Positions 44,523 to 51,110 of a stretch of 51,110 nt of DNA are shown here, in pieces. Numbering within the stretch: the stretch's first letter is position 1; each line of letters starts with the position of its first letter. The position numbers and the translations under genes were made by a program. Under the pieces are notes generated by a model that was not told the DNA's origin, did no database searches, and saw only the letters and a program-made list of their open reading frames with translations. Origin of the DNA: Opitutia bacterium (GTDB lineage: Bacteria; Verrucomicrobiota; Verrucomicrobiia; Opitutales; Opitutaceae); the NCBI GenBank assembly GCA_947474365.1, contig CANJIU010000071.1, positions 1-51,110 of the forward strand, written 5' to 3'.

Positions 44523-46511
44523 ATGGCCAAACGTCTCATTGCCTTTCCCGTCTGTCTCCTCGCCGTACTGGCGTTTGTCGATCGCCTAGGCGCCAGCGCC
44601 CTCACCGTCACAGTGCCGAGCATCGTTGCTCGCTCGCCGACGACGCACACCGCCCGGATACGCGTGGCGGTGGCGTGGGAGAATTCCTGGCGCAGCGATT
44701 TCGCCGGAGCGGACCGCGCTGAGCCGTTTAACTACGATGCCGCCTGGCTGTTTCTTAAATATCGGGTGGGCGCGGGGCCGTGGCTGCACGCGCGCGTCGG
44801 TCTGCAGTCCAGCGACCATGTCGCCGTCGCCGGTCGCACGGCTGCTGCGATCACGCCGGCGCCTGACGGCACTGGTTTGATCGTCGCTCGTGCCACGAAC
44901 GGTTCGGGCCGCTTCGCCCCCGGCGATCTGGATCTTACCTGGGACTATGGCGCGACAGGAGTGGCCGATGACGCCGCGGTCACGCTGCGGGCGTTCGCGC
45001 TGGAGTTGGTCTTAATTCCGCCGGGCGCGTTTTTTGTCGGGGACGGCTCGCCCACGACCAATGGACGCTTCCATGCGGGCGGCAGTCCTGGCACGCCGTA
45101 TCAGGTCACCGCCTCGGCGCCGCAGTTCATCAACAGCGCTGGCGGCCTCTGGGCCGACGCCACACTCACCAATCTTCCCACCGGCGTGTCCGGCCCCTCG
45201 CCCTGGGATAATCCGACCGGCACGCTCGCCGCGGCGTGGCCCACCGGATTCGCCGCGTTCTTCTGCATGAAATACGAAATCACGCAGGGGCAGTATGCCG
45301 AATTCCTGAATCACCTCACACCCGCACAGGCCACCGCGCGTTTCCCCACTGAGGCCGATTTTGCCGGTGCCGGCACCGTCCGGACCGACAACTACCGCTT
45401 CACCCTCGTGAACTCCGGCGGCACTTACGTCGCCGCCGCGCCGGCCTATGCCAACAACTGGATGTCTTGGGAAGACGGCATCGCCTACGCCGACTGGGCC
45501 GGCCTGCGCCCGATGACCGAACTTGAATTCGAAAAGGCCGGTCGCGGCCCGCTGCCCGCCGTGCCCGCCGAATACGCCTGGGGCACGACCACCATTGTGC
45601 CCGTCACGGGTTTTGGTGGCGCCGACGGCAGCGGCACCGAAACTCCCCGCCCTGCCAACGCCAACACCTCGTTCTCCCCTACCACCCAAAACCGGCCGCT
45701 TCTCGGCGCCTACCGCGTCGGCCTCTTTGAGGGCAATGCCACGCGTGAATTGCGCGGCACCGGCTATGCCGGAGTACTCGACCTCAGCGGCAACGTCGTC
45801 GAGCAGACGGTGAATCTCTCGTCGCCGGCCGGCCGCGCGTTCACCGGCAACCACGGCGATGGCAACCTCGGCGCTGACGGCCGCGCCAGCGACGTGCCGT
45901 CTTGGCCACGGATTCCCGCCAACGCCACCGGAGCGTTCAGCGCCACCTACGGCTTCGGATTTCGCGGGGGCGATTTCTACAATCCCGAACTCGATCTGCG
46001 CCTTTCCTCGCGCAACGTCGCTTCGTTCGGCGGCGCGCGCCGCCTCTTCGGGCTCGGCTTCCGGGCCGTGCGCACAGCGCCCGTCGAAATTTCCATCCCG
46101 CTCGGTGGCCCCTCAAGCTTAATCAACCTTTCGACCCGAGCCTTTGTCGGCACTGGGGCCGACCTCCTCATTCCAGGCTTCGTGATCAACGGTGTTGCCC
46201 CGAAGACCATTCTCGTGCGGGCCGTCGGTCCCACCCTTGCCGCCTTGGGCGTGACCGGTGTGCTTGCCGATCCGCGAGTCAGTATTCTTCAAGGTTCGAC
46301 AACCCTCGCGACCAACGATGATTGGGAGGCCAATCCGGATCTCGCTGCCGTTGTCGCTGCCACTTCCCAAGTGGGGGCGTTCGCCTTGCAGGCGCGAAGC
46401 AAGGACGCGGCGTTGATTGTGACGCTTCGACCGGGGGCCTACACGGCGCAGGTTTCCGGGGCCGCCAACACGACCGGAGTTGCCCTTGTGGAGGTCTACG
46501 AAGTCCCGTGA
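44523..46511 (+). CDS. Exported SUMF1/FGE-like protein with shared C-terminal domain
   Basis: 662 residues from ATG 44523 (signal AFPVCLLAVLAFVDRLGASA). Residues about 20-160 are a beta domain. Residues about 165-515 are a formylglycine-generating-enzyme/SUMF1-like domain: LVLIPPGAFFVGDG, FFCMKYEITQGQYAEFLNHL, WMSWEDGIAYADWAGLRPMT, ELEFEKAGRGPLPAVPAEYA, VLDLSGNVVEQTVN, FGFRGGDFYN, SSRNVASFGGARRLFGLGFR, AVRT. The FGE active-site Cys pair is not visible, so it is more likely a structural or binding SUMF1 member than a sulfatase activator. Residues 533-662 are the shared module (LINLSTRAFVGTGADLLIPG ... SKDAALIVTLRPGAYTAQVS ... VALVEVYEVP). Last gene of the trio. Confidence 0.85.
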   Translation: MAKRLIAFPVCLLAVLAFVDRLGASALTVTVPSIVARSPTTHTARIRVAVAWENSWRSDFAGADRAEPFNYDAAWLFLKYRVGAGPWLHARVGLQSSDHVAVAGRTAAAITPAPDGTGLIVARATNGSGRFAPGDLDLTWDYGATGVADDAAVTLRAFALELVLIPPGAFFVGDGSPTTNGRFHAGGSPGTPYQVTASAPQFINSAGGLWADATLTNLPTGVSGPSPWDNPTGTLAAAWPTGFAAFFCMKYEITQGQYAEFLNHLTPAQATARFPTEADFAGAGTVRTDNYRFTLVNSGGTYVAAAPAYANNWMSWEDGIAYADWAGLRPMTELEFEKAGRGPLPAVPAEYAWGTTTIVPVTGFGGADGSGTETPRPANANTSFSPTTQNRPLLGAYRVGLFEGNATRELRGTGYAGVLDLSGNVVEQTVNLSSPAGRAFTGNHGDGNLGADGRASDVPSWPRIPANATGAFSATYGFGFRGGDFYNPELDLRLSSRNVASFGGARRLFGLGFRAVRTAPVEISIPLGGPSSLINLSTRAFVGTGADLLIPGFVINGVAPKTILVRAVGPTLAALGVTGVLADPRVSILQGSTTLATNDDWEANPDLAAVVAATSQVGAFALQARSKDAALIVTLRPGAYTAQVSGAANTTGVALVEVYEVP

Positions 46512-47200
46512 GTATCGCCGTCTTCATGGGTGATGTTTGCGAGAATCGCCCGAATTTTAACGGCAGAATTCTGCGCCGATCTGACCCGTTCCCTGGATCA
46601 CGCCATTCGAAATATTGAAACGAAAACGGGGATTCGGTCGTCGAATCAAGGATCAGGAGATGCAGCTAACAATCAGCGGCCGCTGCGCCAGTGGCGATTC
46701 TTCCGCAACCAGGCCACGGCTGGTCCGGCGACTCCCGACTCAGCCTCGCATTCGAGATCGATCAAAAACGACGAATCAAGCTGCGCGGGAACCTCGGCGA
46801 TCCTTTCTGGCCGCATTCTTTGCCAGTTTTACTTCGGACCAATCGCCGAGCTCATGAGTCGTCACGATTTTGCCAAGCGACCGGGCGTGAATCAGCTCAG
46901 CCCGTGACAGCTTGCACAATTGTACCTCGCCCCACGCTACCCAAATCTTCTCAGTCTGCGCCGCGGGGCGTCATCCCAATCGTTCGTTGTCAGAACACCA
47001 CAAAATGTAGGCAGCGGTCTTCATCGTTGGGCCACCAGCGAACCTCCTGAAGACGATCACCGGTGCTACGAGAGCGGCTTTGGCTTCATGATGTGAAAGG
47101 AAGGCGGATCGCAAGTGAGGGCACAGGTGCGGTCGAAGCAAACGCGCCGAACCGGGGAAACCGTTGCCACCGCCATCGGCGCACGCGTCATCGACTGCGG
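46512..47200. other. Gene-free stretch
   Basis: About 690 bases of visibly lower GC than the flanks. Frames up to 125 codons exist on the plus strand but have no signal peptide, RBS or recognisable sequence. I see no RNA gene or clear hairpin. It may be decayed DNA between the secreted-protein operon and the truncated WD40 gene. Confidence 0.45.
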
Positions 47201-48596
47201 CTAGAGCCGCTGCAGTTTGATTTCGGAGATCTCCCAAGCCGCACCACGCGAAACAAGCTGGAGCGCGCCCGCCGGCATGTCGGGGGCCGGGCCGAGTCGA
47301 ATGCGGAAAGAGGGCCGGACCAATCGCACAGCGGGGCGCCGTCAAGCGTGGCCGAGAAATCCATGCGCGTGCCCGCCAGCCGGAAGGTGAACTCGAGCAC
47401 GTGCGGTCTGGAGTCGGGGACGCGCTGACCAAGGGCGACGCCGGAACCCGCGCGGCCGGTCCGGCCGCCGCGCCGGCCCAGCACGCTCTGGAACATGCCG
47501 TCGTAGCGTTGATCAAATTCAAACGAAACGAGCCGCGGGCCCCACGGCAGGCGAAAGCCGAGACCGGTCGCGCCGGATTGCCGCCGCAGGGTGAGGCGCA
47601 GGCGGCAACTGCCGATCTCACCGTCGCCCGGCACGGTGAGCACCGCGTTGGGGTTGGCGGGACCGCTGAGATTACCCGCGGCGAGCAGGTCCAGCCAGTC
47701 GCCTTCCGGGCGGGAGGCCTCCGGCACCGGCATGGCATCGAATGTGCCATCGAGCCGGTAGAGCCGCAGCAGGCGCTCCTGGCTGTCGAGCGCGAGCAGC
47801 CGCGCGTCCGGGCTAAACGCCGCCATCACCGGCGTGCCATCAATGCCCAGCAGCGTGCCGCGCAGGCGGCTGCTCTCGTAGTCCCAGAGTTTCGCCGAGT
47901 GGTCGGCCGCGGCTGAGAGGAGGCGCGGCTCGCGGGGGTGGAAGGCCAGCGCAGTGATCTCCGCGTCGTGGGCACGGAAACTCCAGCGCTCGGCCAGCGT
48001 CGCGGCGTCAAACACGTGCACCATCTTGTCCGCGCCGCCGAGTGCCAACAGGCTCCGATCGGGGGAGGGAACGAGCTCGTTGAGCCGGAGATTGACGTGC
48101 ACGGTCTGCAGGGGCCGGCCGGTCGCCGCGTCGAAAGCCACGAGTTCGTCGACGACGTCGTCGGCCTCGCGCCGGCGCGGCACAATGGCCAGCACGCGCC
48201 CGCCGGTGGCGTCGAAAATGGCGCGCTCGGCCGGCGGCAGCTCGACCAGTCGCTCGCCGGTGCGGGCGTCGACGATGCGCAGCGGCTTTCGGTTCACGGC
48301 TACCGCCAGCAGTCGCTTCGCCGCCGGATCGAAATCGAGGCGCGAGATCTGGTCGTCCATGATGACCTCCCAGCGCAGGACCGGGGGGCTGGCCGCCGTG
48401 GAAAACAGCCGCAGCTGGCGGGCGGCGGGCGCGGTCCGCGCCGCGATCGCGAGGAGTTGCGCCGGCGCGTGCGCGGCGACGGTGGCAAAGCCCGTCGGCG
48501 TCACGAGTGCGGTCTCGCGCGGTCGCGCCGGATCGGATACGTCGTAGCGGGCGAGTGCGGCGCCCTTGCGCGCGATCAGCTCGGTGTTGTTTGCGC
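47201..48596 (-). pseudogene. WD40-repeat plus LamG-like protein, 5' truncated and 3' frameshifted
   Basis: WD40-type repeats are clear: LDFDPAAKRLLAVAVNRKPL, VFDAATLAERWSFRAHDAEI, TALAFHPREPRLLSAAADHS and AKLWDYESSRLRG. They are followed by a beta-sandwich resembling LamG/3-keto-disaccharide-hydrolase modules (GEIGSCRLRLTLRR, SFEFDQRYDGMFQSVLG, HVLEFTFRLAGTRMDFSATL). Two defects. First, the frame continues upstream (ELIARKGAALARYDVSDPAR) to about 48593 with no start codon and then meets the M6 gene. Second, after CDWSGP the frame becomes Arg/Ser-rich to a stop at 47188, while the neighbouring frame reads FRIRLGPAPDMPAG and LQLVSRGAAWEISEIKLQRL to a stop at 47201; one missing base near 47308-47313 explains this. 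A GTG at 48504 is the only formal start. Confidence 0.8.
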
Positions 48597-49976
48597 AACC
48601 AGGTCGGCACCGGCGCGGACGTGCTGATCGCCGGCTTCTACGTCAGCGGCACGGGCACCAAGACCCTGCTGATCCGCGGCGTCGGTCCCGGCCTCGCCGC
48701 GCTGGGTGTCAGTGGCGCCCTGGCCGATCCTCTGCTGCAGCTCTTTGACAGCCGCGGCACCCTGCTGGAGACGAACGACAACTGGGACGCCGCCCTCGCT
48801 CCGACCTTTGCCTCCGTGGGGGCTTTTCCCCTCTCTGCCGGCAACCTCTACTCGGTACAGGTTTCCGGTGTCGGCGGCGGCACCGGAGACAGCATCGTGG
48901 AGCTCTACGAACTGCCGGACCCGTTGACCGCTGCCCGTCTGCCCAAAGCCAGCACCCGGGGCGACGTGGCACTCGGCTTTCCCCGCATCCCCGACCGCCT
49001 GCCCACGACAGGCACCGTGCGCTTCAAGGTGATCTTCGTGGATTTTCGGGATCAACCTGCGAGCCGCACCCCGCAAAGCGTCTTCAGCATCATTTCGCCG
49101 GGCGCGGAGTCCCTCTTCCGTGAACTCTCCTATGGGAAGCTAAACGTTGTGCTTGAGGCGGACTTTCGCTGGGTTCGCATGAACAAGGCCTCGACTGAGT
49201 ACGGCTGGCCCAGTCCTACCTTCAACGCGCACCGCGCCTACATCCAGGAGGCGCTCGATCTGGCGGTGGCCGCCGGGACCAGCTTCGCCGCCGCAGATTC
49301 ATTCATCGTCATGGCAAACCCGGACACCCTTGCGTTTACCAGCGGCCCGGCCTTCACGCCGGTCAGTGCCGCCAGTGGCGTCACCGCCAGCGGCGGTACC
49401 TTTGTGAACGGTGCGACGTCGGGCCGGGACTTCCTCACCTGGGGCTACAAATGGTTCAACCATGAGATTGGCCATGCTCTATCGCTGCCCGACCTTTACG
49501 CCTTCTCCGGCGCAACCCATCGATTCGTGGGGGACTACAGCCTGATGAGTTTCATCAATGGCACGGCACCGGAACTACTGGCGTGGGAGCGCTGGCGTCT
49601 CGGCTGGCTCGATGACACGCAAGTGGAGTGTCCGCCGTCGGGCACGTCGGTGGTGGCACTTTCGCCGGTCGAAACACCGGGAGTAACCAAACTCATTGTC
49701 GTGCCCGCCGGTCGGACCACTGCGGTCGCAGTCGAAAGCCGGCGCCCCCTGGGCTACGATACCAACCTCACTCGCCCCGGCCTGCTGGTCTATTACATCG
49801 ATACCTCGATCAACTCCGGGGAGGGTGTCGTCAAGGTTCCTCCCCCCAACGAAGCCGACACCCGCAAGCTCAACGCCACCCTCATCGCCGGCCAGTCGCT
49901 CACCCACGAGGGCGTCACGGTGCGGTTTGTCAGTGGCGACGCCAGTCTGGTCAACGTCCAGATCACGCGGCCGTAG
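48591..49976 (+). pseudogene. M6-family metalloprotease-like protein with N-terminal shared domain, 5' truncated
   Basis: Homology begins abruptly at NQVGTGADVLIAGFYVSG (48597), inside the shared module; the usual preceding LINLSTR and any signal peptide are missing. The open frame reaches ATG 48507, but those 28 residues are Arg/Cys-rich antisense of the WD40 gene. The module (to about 48920) is followed by an M6/immune-inhibitor-A-like peptidase: VRFKVIFVDFRDQPASRTPQ, the zinc site H-E-I-G-H (49461-49475) in WFNHEIGHALSLPDLYAF, GDYSLMSFINGTAPELLAWE, RWRLGWLDDTQ and LLVYYIDTSINSGEG. The peptidase part looks complete. Without export it should not reach a substrate, hence the pseudogene call; a native form with a 5' part elsewhere cannot be excluded. 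Confidence 0.75.
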
Positions 49977-50369
49977 CACAGCCCGAGCGACTCGCCGGAA
50001 GATCGTTTGCCGCAGTGCTGCGCCGGGAGGCGGGCGGTGCGCCAGCGGTGGCAATCTCCGCCCAGACCGGGGCTGGAATGCGACTCGCGAATCCGCAGCT
50101 ATTGCCGGATGGCGACCTGGCGATCTTCTGGCAGCGCGCAAACGCGACCAACTCGGCCGAGCGGCCGACGCGGCCTGCCAAGGGTGCCTCGCACTTGCCG
50201 TTGTCGTGGTCGCCGAGCGATTGGATCGTGCTGTTCAGCGCGGTCGCCGGCACCGACCCCAAAGCGCTTTGAACTGAAGCGCCTGGAGCGAACGAAGCGA
50301 CGGCCATCAACGCTTCGGGGAGTTTGCCGCCCGAAAAAAAATCACTTCAATCCTGACTACCTTTTACCC
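49977..50369. other. Gap with a possible gene remnant
   Basis: A plus-strand frame ending at the TGA at 50270-50272 carries protein-like sequence in its last 95 residues (SFAAVLRREAGGAPAVAISA, MRLANPQLLPDGDLAIFWQR, LPLSWSPSDWIVLFSAVAGT). The only ATG in that part is at 50078 and there is no visible RBS. I do not recognise it. It could be the tail of a lost gene. 50273-50369 holds nothing beyond the lipoprotein gene's leader. Confidence 0.35.
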
Positions 50370-50903
50370 ATGAAGATCGAGATCAGGTGCCTGGCGAGTT
50401 TGATCACTCTTCTCGCCGCTTCGACCGGTTGCATGAATACTTCGCGTTACAAGTCGTTGCCGGTCGAGTGGGCCAAAGCGATTGAACGCACGCCAAACTC
50501 GTCCCTCAACCTTTCGGGCCAATACGCCAATGGCGGTCAGAATCGCGGGGTAAAAATCGACGTTGGCTCTCCTGTTTTGCAGGAGCTCTTCTTTGCGCGA
50601 AAAGACCTTGCAACGCACGGTAGCAAAGTGGAGATAAGGCAGCGCGATTTGCACACGATTGAAGTGACGATCCCGGACGACTCGAAGGCGTTGGCCCAGA
50701 AACGAGTATCCGTCGAAATGGATACAGCCACTGGTGCTTTCCTCCTGCGGAGTCGCGATGCCTCGCTCGCCCACGGCCAAGGTCTCATGGCCATGGCAGG
50801 TGTTACAGTCGTTCGGCTATATAGACCTTGTCCCAAAAATCGGCTTTTAGGAAACCGGGTGGAATGCGGTGGTCAAAATGGCCGGCCGACCGGCCTGGCA
50901 TGA
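50370..50903 (+). CDS. Small lipoprotein, C-terminus probably replaced by insertion-sequence DNA
   Basis: 177 residues from ATG 50370. Lipobox LLAASTGC (Cys about residue 22) predicts lipidation and envelope location. The body (about 30-150) is a soluble alpha/beta-looking domain: SSLNLSGQYANGGQNRGVKI, VEIRQRDLHTIEVTIPDDSK, RVSVEMDTATGAFLLRSRDA. No family recognised. The last 25 residues (RPCPKNRLLGNRVECGG and on) are unlike the rest and coincide with what looks like an insertion-sequence end starting near 50829, so the native C-terminus is probably lost. If so, the original protein ended only slightly further on. Confidence 0.65.
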   Translation: MKIEIRCLASLITLLAASTGCMNTSRYKSLPVEWAKAIERTPNSSLNLSGQYANGGQNRGVKIDVGSPVLQELFFARKDLATHGSKVEIRQRDLHTIEVTIPDDSKALAQKRVSVEMDTATGAFLLRSRDASLAHGQGLMAMAGVTVVRLYRPCPKNRLLGNRVECGGQNGRPTGLA

Positions 50904-51110
50904 CGGATCTGGATCGAAACTGACCTTTGGTCCCGTGGGCCGGCCGTCGGCGCGGCTTTTCATAATGTATCCGGGCACAAGATACCATCACGCGGGTTGA
51001 TCGCGGGCGATTTTCCGGCGCGCCAGTGGGGCGCCGGCGCTTCAGGCGGCCTGAGCGAGGGCGGCTTCCGCCGCCTGCCGGTCCTGCGCGAGCTTGAGTC
51101 GGGCCATCAC
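50829..51110. mobile_element. Probable insertion-sequence end (IS21-like?), running off the window
   Basis: The sequence starting TGTCCCAAAAATCGG at 50829 interrupts a lipoprotein frame. It holds repeated motifs (GGCCGGCCGACCGG near 50880 and GGCCGGCCGTCGG near 50939) and GGATCGAAACTGACC (50912-50926), a phrase I associate with subterminal repeats of IS21-family elements. A minus-strand coding end follows at 51042. The other end and target duplication are outside the window, so family and boundary are tentative. Confidence 0.4.
51042..51110 (-). CDS. C-terminal 22 residues of a gene entering from the right edge
   Basis: On the minus strand the frame open from the edge reads VMARLKLAQDRQAAEAALAQ, then two Ala, and stops at 51042-51044. 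It is Ala/Gln-rich and helical. Too little is present to name it. Position just inside the probable insertion-sequence end suggests a transposition gene, for instance an IS21-type helper or transposase; this is inference only. Confidence 0.45.
   Translation of the reverse strand: MMARLKLAQDRQAAEAALAQAA

Noticed and set aside
46530..46907. 125-codon plus-strand frame as a gene
   Set aside because: No ribosome-binding site, signal or recognisable sequence; three overlapping frames of similar quality exist, as expected of non-coding DNA.

Overview
The window looks like a chromosomal segment from a Verrucomicrobiota member, most likely Opitutaceae-like. The DNA is GC-rich. It carries a DUF1501 + PSCyt1/DUF1549/DUF1553 gene pair, which is typical of the Planctomycetota-Verrucomicrobiota group. 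It also has five TonB-dependent receptors (TBDRs), four with an N-terminal L-S-P-F-E-V-like motif, several Tat-exported or secreted polysaccharide-related proteins, and a recurring C-terminal domain of about 130 residues on unrelated secreted proteins. This placement comes from gene content only. I saw no rRNA, tRNA or CRISPR array.

Layout. 1-1633: a hybrid histidine kinase without a recognisable H-box, and a single-domain response regulator. 2085-4958: a small doubtful ORF, a conserved uncharacterised protein and a Tat-exported TIM-barrel glycosidase-like protein. 5007-13479: an esterase and the minus-strand DUF1553-DUF1501 pair, with a relic of a second DUF1501 gene 3' end, then a Tat-exported Gfo/Idh/MocA oxidoreductase. 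13616-19115: two tandem TBDRs. 19131-21059: an uncharacterised secreted protein. 21222-29001: a tight operon of TBDR, sialate O-acetylesterase, PL10-like pectate lyase and sulfatase, which looks like a SusD-less polysaccharide-utilisation locus for a decorated pectin-type glycan. 29086-35288: two more TBDRs on the minus strand. 35770-39418: a MacB-type ABC exporter whose adaptor and outer-membrane factor genes have been joined by a deletion. 40017-41325: an ECF sigma factor, a short membrane protein (candidate anti-sigma) and a Spy-like periplasmic protein. 41475-46511: divergent from these, a coupled run of three secreted proteins (SBBP/beta-propeller, unknown beta-rich, SUMF1-like) that share the C-terminal domain. 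47201-49976: a WD40/LamG-like gene and an M6-peptidase gene meeting head to head, both without 5' ends. 50370-51110: a lipoprotein gene that seems to run into the end of an insertion sequence.

Two themes stand out. One is outer-membrane capture and extracellular breakdown of acetylated or sulfated polysaccharide: TBDRs, esterases, lyase, sulfatase and oxidoreductase. The other is frequent rearrangement: at least five gene ends are cut or frameshifted. The best candidate for something undescribed is the shared module: three copies C-terminal on otherwise unrelated exported proteins beside an ECF sigma operon, and a fourth, altered copy N-terminal to a metalloprotease.
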